DNA of 39,378 nucleotides from Methylobacterium sp. NEAU K (GTDB lineage: Bacteria > Pseudomonadota > Alphaproteobacteria > Rhizobiales > Beijerinckiaceae): the NCBI RefSeq assembly GCF_030700285.1, contig NZ_JAUYZJ010000041.1:1-39378 (forward strand), in the 5' to 3' direction. Below the pieces are notes generated by a model. The model ran no database searches. It was not told where the DNA came from and worked only from the letters and a program-made list of their open reading frames with translations. Shown here piece after piece: positions 1-7,543 of this stretch. How positions within the stretch are numbered: the stretch's first letter is position 1; every line of letters starts with the position of its first letter. Position numbers and translations under genes: made by a program.

Positions 1-1066
1 GGCGGGCCGGCACGGGGGCGGCGGCCGGCGCGGCGACGCGCGAGGCGGCCGGCTCCGGCCGGGCCGGGCCGGGCCGCGGGGCGGCAGCGAACGCCTCCGG
101 CTCGTCGCCCTCCGGCGGCATCGCGGCCCTGCGGGCGGGCGCCGCCGACGCGGCCGGCTCGTCCCGCGCATCGAACACGGGCTCGCGACGGGTCGCGCCC
201 GGCCGGGAATCCTCGGGCAGGTGCTCGGCCCAGGGCAGGTCGGCATCCGTGAACGCGCGCCGGGCCGCGAGCGCCGGCGAGGCGCTGTCGAACGGCTCGA
301 GCCGGCCCGTCCGCCACGCCGCGACCCGGCCGGCGAGGGCGACGCGCATCCGCATCAGACCCTGCGCCAGGGCGCCGATGCCGACGAGGCCGAGGCTCGG
401 CTCGTCGGCATCCTCGCGCTCGTCCCGGCCGGACGCGCGGCCCCGGGCCGCCGGCTGCCGGACGGGATAGGGCTCGTCGTGGATGGAATCCTCCTCCTCG
501 GCGCCGAAGCGGCAGGCGCCGGTCAGGCTGAGGATCGCCACCGCGGCATACCCGAAGCCCACGAGATGGGCCGCCGCAGACGAGACCGCTCCGACGATCA
601 CCCGCGCCATCGACAGCAGGCCGTCGCCGGCCACGCCCCCGAGCCCGGTCGGCAGCGGCCAGCGGGCTGTTGGCGGCAGGGCGCTCGCCACCGCGCTCGC
701 GGCGCAGAAGCCGATGATCCAGAGCGCGACGCGCAGGCCCCCCTGCGGCAGGTCGCGCTCGCGCATCAGCCGGACGCCCCAGAGGGCGGGCGGCAGCACG
801 AAGGCGAGCGCGCCGAGGCCGAGGATCTGCATCGCGAGGTCGGCCAGGACGGCGCCGGGCTGGCCGAGCACGTTGTGGGCCGGGTGGTCGGTGGCGTGGT
901 TGAGGCTCGGGTCGTCGATCGACCAAGTGGCGAGCGCCACGGTCAGCGCGACCGCGCCGGTGAACAACAAGAACCCGCCGAGCTCCGTCAGGCGCTTGCC
1001 CAGGAACGGACGAACGCTGTCGACGAAGGTATCGTAGGGCGACGCGGGGCGGCGAAGCGAGCGCAT
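1..1066 (-). CDS. ftsK: DNA translocase FtsK, N-terminal part (runs off the window)
   Basis: FtsK is a membrane-anchored, division-associated DNA pump that clears chromosome termini from the septum. Only the first 355 codons lie here; the motor and gamma domains are off the left edge. The minus strand is open from an ATG at 1066 to position 1. After a short basic N-terminus (MRSLRRPASPYDTF) it has a hydrophobic stretch (FLLFTGAVALTVALATWS) followed by DDPSLNHAT, a typical start of the FtsK membrane domain. Three more hydrophobic segments follow, then an Ala/Pro/Arg-rich linker with scattered acidic residues such as WAEHLPEDSRP, as expected before the motor. It is transcribed away from mtnA, with a shared 175-bp intergenic region. 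The start was chosen because homology-like sequence begins at once and nothing sensible lies upstream. The long plus-strand ORFs over this stretch are shadows. Confidence 0.9.
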   Translation of the reverse strand, partial: MRSLRRPASPYDTFVDSVRPFLGKRLTELGGFLLFTGAVALTVALATWSIDDPSLNHATDHPAHNVLGQPGAVLADLAMQILGLGALAFVLPPALWGVRLMRERDLPQGGLRVALWIIGFCAASAVASALPPTARWPLPTGLGGVAGDGLLSMARVIVGAVSSAAAHLVGFGYAAVAILSLTGACRFGAEEEDSIHDEPYPVRQPAARGRASGRDEREDADEPSLGLVGIGALAQGLMRMRVALAGRVAAWRTGRLEPFDSASPALAARRAFTDADLPWAEHLPEDSRPGATRREPVFDARDEPAASAAPARRAAMPPEGDEPEAFAAAPRPGPARPEPAASRVAAPAAAPVPAR

Positions 1067-1241
1067 GCGGGACCGGACGCGAAACGGGGACTCTCGCCCG
1101 AGGCTAGGCACGGGGGGCTTAACGACCCGCTAAGGTTGAGGAAGCCTGACCGGCCAGCCGGCCCCGTCGGTGCCCACCGGATCGCCCGGTCGCAGCCGGG
1201 GCGTGGTGCAAAAACCGCCCCGCTATGGCACAGAAACGGCC

Positions 1242-2339
1242 ATGAACATCGACGGCAAGCCCTATCGCACGATCTTCCCGGACCCGGACGGCGTCAGCGT
1301 CCAGGTGATCGACCAGACCCGACTGCCCTTCGCGTTCGCGCTGAAGCGGCTCGCCACGCTCGACGATGCCGCGGTGGCGATCCGCACCATGATCGTGCGG
1401 GGCGCGCCGCTGATCGGCGTCACCGCGGCCTACGGCCTGGCGCTCGCCATGCAGGCGGATCCGTCGCTGGACGGGATCGACCGGGCGGTGGCGACGCTGG
1501 CCGCGACGCGCCCGACAGCGATCAACCTGCGCTGGGCGCTGGACCGGGTTTCCGCCAACCTGCGGCAGGTCCAGCCGGAAGAACGCTTCGTCCGCGCGTT
1601 CGCGGAGGCTGGCCGCATCGCCGAGGAGGACGTGGCGAGCTGCCGCGCCATCGGCGCCCATGGCGGCCAGATCATCGCCGACCTGCACGCCGCCACGGGG
1701 CGGCCGGTCACGGTGCTGACCCACTGCAACGCCGGCTGGCTGGCCACGGTGGACTGGGGCACCGCGCTCGCGCCGATCTACGCCGCCCACGAGCGGGGCG
1801 TACCGGTGCACGTGCTGGTGGACGAGACCCGGCCCCGCAGCCAGGGCGCGGCGCTGACCGCCTTCGAGCTGAACGGCCACGGCGTGCCCCACACGGTGAT
1901 CGCCGACAATGCCGGCGGCCACCTGATGCAGCACGGCCGTGTCGACCTGTGCATCGTCGGCTCGGACCGGACCACGGCCTCGGGCGACGTGTGCAACAAG
2001 ATCGGCACCTACCTGAAGGCTTTGGCGGCCCACGACACCGGCGTGCCGTTCTATGCGGCGCTACCGTTCTCGACCATCGACTGGACGCTGGAGGACGGCA
2101 TCCGGGAGATCCCGATCGAGGAGCGCGACGGGCGCGAGGTCACCCACATGACCGGGCGTCTGGCCGACGGCGGCTTCGCCACGATCGAGGTGGTCTCCCC
2201 CGGCAGCCCCGTGGCCAACCCGGCCTTCGACGTGACGCCGGCGCGGCTGATGACCGGGATCATCACCGAGCGCGGCGTCTGCCTGGCGAGCGCCGAGGGG
2301 CTCTACGGGCTCTATCCGGAACGCCGGAAGGCGGCCTGA
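1242..2339 (+). CDS. mtnA: S-methyl-5-thioribose-1-phosphate isomerase
   Basis: MtnA converts 5-methylthioribose-1-phosphate (MTR-1-P) to methylthioribulose-1-phosphate in methionine salvage. It belongs to the eIF2B-alpha-like fold. The 365-residue product has the usual family length. Family signatures seen: an N-terminal IRTMIVRGAPLIGVTAAYGL block (residues 47-66), THCNAG with the catalytic cysteine at C162, and VGSDR with the catalytic aspartate at D242, followed by NKIGTY. An in-frame upstream start at 1170 adds 24 residues with no family resemblance, so the ATG at 1242 is preferred. Its stop lies six bases from the stop of the convergent aldo/keto reductase gene. No other salvage gene is visible in the window, so whether it serves full methionine salvage or a shorter methylthioadenosine (MTA) route cannot be told here. 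Confidence 0.96.
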   Translation: MNIDGKPYRTIFPDPDGVSVQVIDQTRLPFAFALKRLATLDDAAVAIRTMIVRGAPLIGVTAAYGLALAMQADPSLDGIDRAVATLAATRPTAINLRWALDRVSANLRQVQPEERFVRAFAEAGRIAEEDVASCRAIGAHGGQIIADLHAATGRPVTVLTHCNAGWLATVDWGTALAPIYAAHERGVPVHVLVDETRPRSQGAALTAFELNGHGVPHTVIADNAGGHLMQHGRVDLCIVGSDRTTASGDVCNKIGTYLKALAAHDTGVPFYAALPFSTIDWTLEDGIREIPIEERDGREVTHMTGRLADGGFATIEVVSPGSPVANPAFDVTPARLMTGIITERGVCLASAEGLYGLYPERRKAA

Positions 2340-2345
2340 GCCGCC

Positions 2346-3389
2346 TCACCGCACCCCGGGCCGGCCCGCCTCGGCGAGCTGCTGTGCCCGCGCGCCCTGC
2401 CGCTCGAACATCCAGCCCGGATACTCGGCCGGCAGGGCGCTCACCGCGTCGAGGTTATCGAGCTCCTCCGCGGTGAGCTGGAGCTTGGTCGCTGCGATGT
2501 TGTCCTCGAGCTGGTCGAGGCGCTTGGCGCCGACGATCACGCTGGTCACCGCCTTGCGGTGCAGGAGCCAGGCGAGCGCCACCTGCGCCACCGAGACGCC
2601 CCGCGCTTCCGCGACCGCCCGCATCGCGTCGATGCAGGATTCCGCGCGGGGCCGGTCGACCGGCGGGAAATCGAAGCTCGCGCGCCGGCCCTCGCCCGAT
2701 CCACCGGAATACTTGCCGCTGAGCAGGCCGCCCGCGAGCGGGCTCCAGACCAGGAGGCCCAGCCCCTCGGAGCGCAGCATCGGGACGATCTCCCGCTCCA
2801 GGTCTCGGCCTGCGATGGAATAATAGGCCTGCAGCGTCTCGAAGCGGGCGAGCCCCGCCCGCTCGCCGATCCCCAGCGCCTTGACGATCTGCCACGCCGC
2901 CCAGTTCGAGACGCCGACGTAGCGCACGTGGCCGTGCTGCACGAGAATGTCGAGGGCCCGCACCGTCTCCTCGATCGGCGTCGCGGGGTCGAAGCCGTGG
3001 ACCTGATAGAGGTCGATATGGTCGAGCTGGAGCCGCTTCAGGCTCGCCTTGCAGGCATCGATCAGGTGCAGGCGCGAGGCGCCCTTCGCGTTGGCACCCG
3101 GCCCCATCGGCCCGTAGCCCTTGGTGGCAACCACGACGCTATCGCGCGGGACCTTGAGATCGCGCAGGGCCCGGCCGGTGATCTCCTCGGAGAGTCCCTC
3201 CGCGTAGACGTCGGCCGTGTCGATGAAGTTGATCCCCGCCTCAAGGGCCCGCCCGACGAGGCGTCCGGCCTCCGCCTGGTCGAGGGCGCCGATCTGGCGC
3301 CACATCCCGGCCCCGCCGCCGAAGGTCATCGTGCCGAGGCAGAGCTCCGAGACGAACAGCCCCGTGTTGCCGAGCTTCTTCTGGTACAT
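2346..3389 (-). CDS. Aldo/keto reductase
   Basis: NADPH-dependent cytosolic oxidoreductase of the AKR superfamily, 347 residues, a (beta/alpha)8 barrel by family. The catalytic tetrad can be read: D57 and Y62 in FIDTADVYAEG, K90 in VVATKGYG, and H131 in LYQVHGFDP. The C-terminal cofactor loop is present (VIVGAKRLDQLEDN). Overall style is that of the YajO/Tas-like or L-glyceraldehyde-3-phosphate-reductase-like AKRs; the physiological substrate cannot be assigned. The start is taken at the ATG at 3389, since MYQKKLGNTGLFVSELCLG is a normal AKR N-terminus; the 13 residues further upstream are not. It lies downstream of the MaoC-like gene with a 60-bp gap on the same strand, so co-transcription is possible. 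Confidence 0.93.
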   Translation of the reverse strand: MYQKKLGNTGLFVSELCLGTMTFGGGAGMWRQIGALDQAEAGRLVGRALEAGINFIDTADVYAEGLSEEITGRALRDLKVPRDSVVVATKGYGPMGPGANAKGASRLHLIDACKASLKRLQLDHIDLYQVHGFDPATPIEETVRALDILVQHGHVRYVGVSNWAAWQIVKALGIGERAGLARFETLQAYYSIAGRDLEREIVPMLRSEGLGLLVWSPLAGGLLSGKYSGGSGEGRRASFDFPPVDRPRAESCIDAMRAVAEARGVSVAQVALAWLLHRKAVTSVIVGAKRLDQLEDNIAATKLQLTAEELDNLDAVSALPAEYPGWMFERQGARAQQLAEAGRPGVR

Positions 3390-3449
3390 GCGCGCGTGAT
3401 CCCGTCCGTGTCCGGGGCGACAACGCACGGGGGACCGGAACGGGTGCGC

Positions 3450-4439
3450 TCAAGGCTCCCAGCGGTGGAAGACGGCGCTGTCGAAGGCGAAGACCGGCTC
3501 CCCGCGCTGGTTCACCCCGGTGTTCCGGGCAAACGCCAGCCCCCAGCCGGGCCGCGAGGCCGAGGCGCGCTTGTCGGTGAGCCGGGTGCTGAACCGGACC
3601 GTGTCGCCCGCATAGACGGGCTTCAGCCAGCGCAGGGACTTGAACCCGGGGGAGGGGCCCGCTTCCGGGACGGGGCCGCGGGTGGCCGTGTAGGCCGCGT
3701 CGCGGGCGCGCGTGGTAAGCAGCCGGTTCATGTAGGCGGCGGCCGTATGCCAGCCGGAGGCGCACAGGCCGCCGAAATGGGTCTGCTTTGCCGCCTCATG
3801 ATCGAGGTGGAACGCCTGCGGGTCGTAGGCCTGCGCGAAGGCGACGATCGCCTCGGCGCTGAACGGGTAGGCGCCGAGGTCGCGCACGGAGCCGATCTCG
3901 GCATCCTTCAGGAACGGCAGGATCTCGGCATCCTCCGGCTCGGTCACCGGTCCGGGCGCACCGGTCTCCACCGGGCGCGGCGGCAGGGGATCGGTGCCCC
4001 GCCGGGCCAGCATGAAGGTGAAGCGCTGGGTCAGCACCGTCTCGCCGCGCTGGTTGTCGAGGGCGAGGCTCGCCGTCACGAAGCCCAGCCCCGGCTTCGA
4101 GGCCGAATCCCGGGTGCCGACGACCCGGTAGGTGAGCGTCAGGGCATCTCCCGGCAGGACCGGCGCCAGCCAGCGCAATTCGTCGATCCCCGGCGCGCCG
4201 AGCGACGAGCCGCCCCGGAACGGCCCCTGCTGGAGCAGCCGCATCCCGAGGGCGGCCGTGTGCCAGCCCGAGCCGATCAGCCGGCCCGCGAAGGTCGATT
4301 CCGCCGCCGTCTCGTCGAGGTGGAACGGCTGGAAGTCGAAGTCTTTCGCGAACTCGACGATGTCGTCGCGGGTCACAGTCAGCGGCGCGCCGACGATGAC
4401 GTCGCCGACCGAAAAGTCCTCGACCGCAGGGTCCGGCAT
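3450..4439 (-). CDS. MaoC-family double-hotdog dehydratase-like protein
   Basis: The product (329 residues) holds two hotdog modules in tandem. The first, about residues 5-150, has the sequence FAKDFDFQPFHLDETAA followed by FAGRLIGSGWHTAALGMRL. The second, about residues 170-325, repeats this as FAQAYDPQAFHLDHEAA and FGGLCASGWHTAAAYMNRL. The D-x-Q-x-F-H-x-D signature is that of R-specific enoyl-CoA hydratase/MaoC proteins, and both copies keep it. A role in acyl-CoA metabolism (hydration of enoyl-CoA or a related acyl thioester) is the family expectation; the substrate is unknown. The ATG at 4439 is chosen because MPDPAVEDFSVGD starts the first module, while the longer frame reads into ychF antisense. 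Its start lies 28 bp past the ychF stop on the same strand. Confidence 0.88.
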   Translation of the reverse strand: MPDPAVEDFSVGDVIVGAPLTVTRDDIVEFAKDFDFQPFHLDETAAESTFAGRLIGSGWHTAALGMRLLQQGPFRGGSSLGAPGIDELRWLAPVLPGDALTLTYRVVGTRDSASKPGLGFVTASLALDNQRGETVLTQRFTFMLARRGTDPLPPRPVETGAPGPVTEPEDAEILPFLKDAEIGSVRDLGAYPFSAEAIVAFAQAYDPQAFHLDHEAAKQTHFGGLCASGWHTAAAYMNRLLTTRARDAAYTATRGPVPEAGPSPGFKSLRWLKPVYAGDTVRFSTRLTDKRASASRPGWGLAFARNTGVNQRGEPVFAFDSAVFHRWEP

Positions 4440-4467
4440 GGCGGCCTCGTCCAAGACGTGAGCGGGA

Positions 4468-5565
4468 TCAGTTGGCGAAGCGGAAATGCAGCACGTCGCC
4501 GTCCTGCACCACGTAATCCTTGCCCTCGAGCCGCAGCTTGCCGGCATCCCGGGCGCCCGCCTCGCCGTTCAGCGCGGTGTAGTCCTTGAACGCGATCGTC
4601 TCCGCCCGGATGAAGCCCTTCTCGAAGTCCGAGTGGATCACCCCGGCGGCGCCCGGGGCGCGGGTGCCCCGGGTGATCGTCCAGGCCCGCGCCTCCTTGG
4701 GACCGACCGTGAAGTAGGTCACGAGGCCGAGCAGATCGTAGCCCGCCCGGATCACCCGGTTGAGGCCGGGCTCGGTCAGCCCCACGGCCTCCAGGAACTC
4801 GGCCTGGTCGGCCTCGGCCATCACGGCGATCTCGCTCTCGATCTTGGCCGAGACCACCACCGCCACGGCGCCCTCCGCCTTGGCGCGGGCGAACACCGCC
4901 TCCGAGTAGGCGTTGCCCTTGTCGGCGTCAGCCTCGTCGACGTTGCAGACGTAGAGGACCGGCTTGGCAGTCATCAGCCCCAGGGACTGGAACAGCCTCT
5001 CCTCGTCGGGCTTGCGCTCGACGAGACGCGCGGGCTTGCCCTCGCGCAGCAGCGGCAGGGCCCGGTTGACGAGGTCGAGGCTCTCCTTGGCCTCCTTATC
5101 GGCGCCCTTGGCCTTCTTCTCCAGCGCGACGGCGCGGCGCTCCAGACTGTCGAGGTCGGCCAGCATCAGCTCGGTCTCGATGGTCTCGATGTCGGCCGCC
5201 GGATCGACCTTGCCCTCGACATGGGTCACGTCGCCGTCGGTGAAGCAGCGCACCACGTGGGCGATGGCGTCGACCTCGCGGATATTGGCCAGGAACTGGT
5301 TGCCCAGGCCCTCACCCTTGGAGGCGCCGCGCACCAGCCCGGCGATGTCCACGAAGGTCAGCCGCGTCGGGATGATCTCCTTCGAGGCCGCGATCCGGGC
5401 GAGGTCCTGGAGCCGCGGATCCGGCACCGCTACCTCGCCGACATTGGGCTCGATGGTGCAGAACGGGTAGTTCGCCGCCTGGGCGGCCGCCGTCTGCGTC
5501 AGCGCGTTGAACAGGGTCGACTTGCCGACGTTCGGCAGGCCGACGATGCCGCATTTGAAGCCCAT
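4468..5565 (-). CDS. ychF: Redox-responsive ATPase/GTPase YchF (OLA1-like)
   Basis: Obg-family P-loop protein of 365 residues, the usual length for YchF. It binds ATP preferentially and is linked to ribosomes and stress responses. Motifs: G1 GLPNVGKST at residues 9-17, the YPFCTIEPNVG switch I region, G3 DIAGLVRGASKGEGLGNQFL, the family's CNVDE in place of the usual NKxD (as expected for YchF, which explains its ATP preference), and a C-terminal TGS-like domain with FEKGFIRAET and KDYVVQDGDVLHFRF. The N-terminus MGFKCGIVGLPN fixes the start. pth lies further upstream on the same strand, a very common ychF neighbour, but here a toxin-antitoxin pair sits between the two. Confidence 0.97.
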   Translation of the reverse strand: MGFKCGIVGLPNVGKSTLFNALTQTAAAQAANYPFCTIEPNVGEVAVPDPRLQDLARIAASKEIIPTRLTFVDIAGLVRGASKGEGLGNQFLANIREVDAIAHVVRCFTDGDVTHVEGKVDPAADIETIETELMLADLDSLERRAVALEKKAKGADKEAKESLDLVNRALPLLREGKPARLVERKPDEERLFQSLGLMTAKPVLYVCNVDEADADKGNAYSEAVFARAKAEGAVAVVVSAKIESEIAVMAEADQAEFLEAVGLTEPGLNRVIRAGYDLLGLVTYFTVGPKEARAWTITRGTRAPGAAGVIHSDFEKGFIRAETIAFKDYTALNGEAGARDAGKLRLEGKDYVVQDGDVLHFRFAN

Positions 5566-5569
5566 GGAC

Positions 5570-6018
5570 TCAGTTCCGTTGAAGCACGTCGCCGGGGAGG
5601 ACCCGGAAGGGATTGATGAGGGTGAGCCCCCCGAAGGTCGTGCCGTGCGCCATGTCCTCGGTCAGGAAGACACCGCATCCAGCATTGTTTGCGGAGGCGA
5701 GCAGCAGGCAATCGAACCACGGGTATAGCCCAGGCTCTGGCGCACCGCCCAGGCGGTCTCGACCTCATCGTCGGTGATCGGCTTTTCGCCCCAGACGCGC
5801 AGGGCCGCAAGCTCTTCCCGGATGTCGTCGATCGACCGGCTCCGTTCGTCGCGGAGAATCCAGTTCGTCAGCTCGTTCACGACCTGGAGGTTGATACAAG
5901 CCCGCTCCGCGCTGCCGGGGGCGAGGAGCCGGGATGCGGTGCGCTCGCGCTTGCCGGAATCGCGCCCGTCGCGGGCGTTCATCAGCACGTTGGTGTCGAC
6001 GAAGACGCGCTCACTCAT
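5570..6018 (-). pseudogene. PIN-domain (VapC-like) toxin with a one-base frameshift
   Basis: VapC toxins are PIN-fold RNases that cut tRNA or rRNA. The start is MSERVFVDTNVLMNARD with the first catalytic Asp in VDTNVL; acidic residues of the NELTNW and TDDEVETAW segments follow. After SLGYTR the annotated frame degrades and stops near 5662. A different minus frame then continues with PIN-like sequence WFDCLLLASANNAGCGVFL and TEDMAHGTTFGGLTLINPF, ending at the TGA at 5570-5572. Restoring one missing base between 5719 and 5720 would give GYTRWFDCLLLASA, a normal PIN C-terminus of about 149 residues in all. The ATG at 6018 overlaps the antitoxin stop by 8 bases, typical of TA pairs. It may be a true inactivating mutation or a sequencing error. 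Confidence 0.75.
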
Positions 6019-6250
6019 TGAGCGCGTCACGCGGCGGGGCCTTCCCGTTCTCGTCGGTCAGGTTCATCAGCGGTCCCGCCAGGAAGCGCTCGATCGCCTC
6101 GGGCTGCGTCATCGGTTGGCCGATCCGCCGCTCCACCGTCTCGGCCACGAACCGCGACAGGCTCTTGCCCTCCCGGGCTGCGGCGACGCGGGCGCGCTGC
6201 AGCAACGCGTCGTCCATCGTCACGGTGACGTTCTTCAAGGTGGCCTCCAC
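6011..6250 (-). CDS. Ribbon-helix-helix antitoxin (VapB-like)
   Basis: Small partner of the PIN toxin, 79 residues if the GTG at 6250 is used. The N-terminal NVTVTMDDALLQRARVAAA reads as an RHH/CopG beta-strand plus helix, followed by GKSLSRFVAETVERRIG as the second helix. RHH antitoxins bind their own promoter and wrap the toxin with their C-terminal tail. The reading frame extends upstream, but that part is antisense-like sequence over the pth end, so the GTG (or the TTG four codons later) is the likely start. No clear Shine-Dalgarno sequence precedes it. Its stop overlaps the toxin start by 8 bases. Since the toxin is frameshifted, the antitoxin may persist as an orphan. Confidence 0.72.
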   Translation of the reverse strand: MEATLKNVTVTMDDALLQRARVAAAREGKSLSRFVAETVERRIGQPMTQPEAIERFLAGPLMNLTDENGKAPPRDALNE

Positions 6251-6279
6251 GGGCGATATCGTGTTCCCGTGTTTGCGTG

Positions 6280-6888
6280 TCAATTTCTCGCGCCCAGCGT
6301 CTTCACCTCGTCCCAGCCGCGGCCCGCCATGGCGAGGTGGACCTTGTTCTGGAAGCTCGCATCCTCCCCGGCCGCCAGCAGCGCGGCATGGTCGGCGACC
6401 GCGTGGGCGAGATCCTCGACCCAGGGCAGCTCGGCCTTGCCGAAATCGTTGAGCACGTAGGAATGCACCAGCGCCTTGTCGCCCGGATGGCCGATGCCGA
6501 GCCGCACCCGGCGATAGTCGTTGCCGCATTGCGCGGTGATCGAGCGCAGGCCGTTATGCCCGGCATTGCCGCCGCCGAGCTTCACCCGGAGCTTGGCCGG
6601 GGCGAGGTCGAGCTCGTCGTGCAGCACGATCACGTCGCCCAATGGGATCTTGTAGAAGCGCTGGGCCTCCGCGACCGCGCGGCCGGACTCGTTCATGAAG
6701 GTCGAGGGCTTCAGCAGGATCGCCCGCTCGGGCCCCAGCACCACCTCGGCGGCCTCCCCCTGGAAGCGGTGGCGGAACGGGCTCGCCCGGTGCTGACGGG
6801 CGATCGCGTCGATGGCGAGGAAGCCGATATTGTGCCGGTTGCCCGCGTAGCGCGCACCCGGGTTTCCGAGGCCGACGATCAGCCGCAT
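6280..6888 (-). CDS. pth: Peptidyl-tRNA hydrolase
   Basis: Pth cleaves peptidyl-tRNA released from stalled ribosomes and recycles the tRNA. The product is 202 residues, a normal length. The start MRLIVGLGNPGARYAGNRHNIGF carries the conserved asparagine (N9) and catalytic histidine (H19). FMNESGRAV, VLHDELDL with the conserved aspartate, and GGGNAGHNGLRSI with the tRNA-binding asparagine follow in family order. Twenty residues of open frame upstream (from 6948) lack family resemblance, so the ATG at 6888 is preferred. The usual upstream partner rplY is not visible; instead the next gene is divergent. Confidence 0.97.
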   Translation of the reverse strand: MRLIVGLGNPGARYAGNRHNIGFLAIDAIARQHRASPFRHRFQGEAAEVVLGPERAILLKPSTFMNESGRAVAEAQRFYKIPLGDVIVLHDELDLAPAKLRVKLGGGNAGHNGLRSITAQCGNDYRRVRLGIGHPGDKALVHSYVLNDFGKAELPWVEDLAHAVADHAALLAAGEDASFQNKVHLAMAGRGWDEVKTLGARN

Positions 6889-7245
6889 GGTGGAGTCCCC
6901 GACGCGATTCCGTTCATGGTGCATGCCTTTCGGCGCGGTCTCTGGCACGCTTCCGCGCGCGGCGCATCCCCGACCGCGCGCCCCGCGGCGCCGGGCAGGA
7001 CGACACCGTCAGCGCCGGTCGGACGTCTCCGTGCCGCGGATCCCGCATTCCGGACCAGCCCGGTTCCGGTCGTGCGGCAGCGCACGGAATCGGGTGAACC
7101 CCGGGTAGAGTATCGCGGTTGAGAGGTCACATTCGGCCAAGCAGAGCCGCAGCGATCAAGACCGCCGGAACGACGATCTTCCTCACTCGACACAATTGAC
7201 CGGATGGCTTCCCGTCGAAGTCATACGCAGACACAGGAGATCATC
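6889..7245. other. Intergenic region between pth and a divergent small exported-protein gene
   Basis: 357 bp without a supported gene. It must contain two divergent promoters. The only clear signal is a Shine-Dalgarno-like CAGGAGA ending six bases before the ATG at 7246. Short ORFs here (for example 6879-7193 minus) are arginine- and proline-rich and look non-coding. Confidence 0.5.
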
Positions 7246-7473
7246 ATGAAAGTCCGCATGCTCGCCGCCGCCCTGGTCGCCGCTCTCGCCACGCCGGCCC
7301 TGGCGCAGGGGCTCGATTCGAGGCACTCGCCCTATCCGGCCTCGGCCTATTCGGGATGGGTCGGCCGTTCCGGGATCCTGCAGCAGGAGACCGTTCGCTC
7401 CGAGCGGGCGCCCGCCTATCGCTACGCCGGCCCGCATGCTGGCGGCCCGGCCAACGCCCTGGCGCGGTACTGA
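7246..7473 (+). CDS. Small exported protein of unknown function
   Basis: A 75-residue protein with a clear Sec signal peptide: MKVRMLAAALVAALATPALA, with probable cleavage after ALA and a mature N-terminus QGLDSRHSP. The mature part of about 55 residues is rich in Ser, Tyr, Gly and Ala and has no cysteine or recognisable domain. The start is fixed by a good ribosome-binding site (CAGGAGA, six-base spacing); a longer in-frame start at 7204 lacks one and would bury the signal peptide. Similar tiny periplasmic proteins are common in this bacterial group, but I do not recognise a named family. Confidence 0.75.
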   Translation: MKVRMLAAALVAALATPALAQGLDSRHSPYPASAYSGWVGRSGILQQETVRSERAPAYRYAGPHAGGPANALARY

Positions 7474-7543
7474 AGCGCCGCTGGGTCCGCGGATCACCCG
7501 CGGGCCCGTCCCTGGGTAGGGGATCGCCGGCTTCGCCGGCCGT

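Noticed and set aside
221..2476. Plus-strand 751-codon open frame
   Set aside because: Arg/Gly/Ala-rich shadow over ftsK (minus) and mtnA (other plus frame), a common effect of high GC. The real genes show family motifs.
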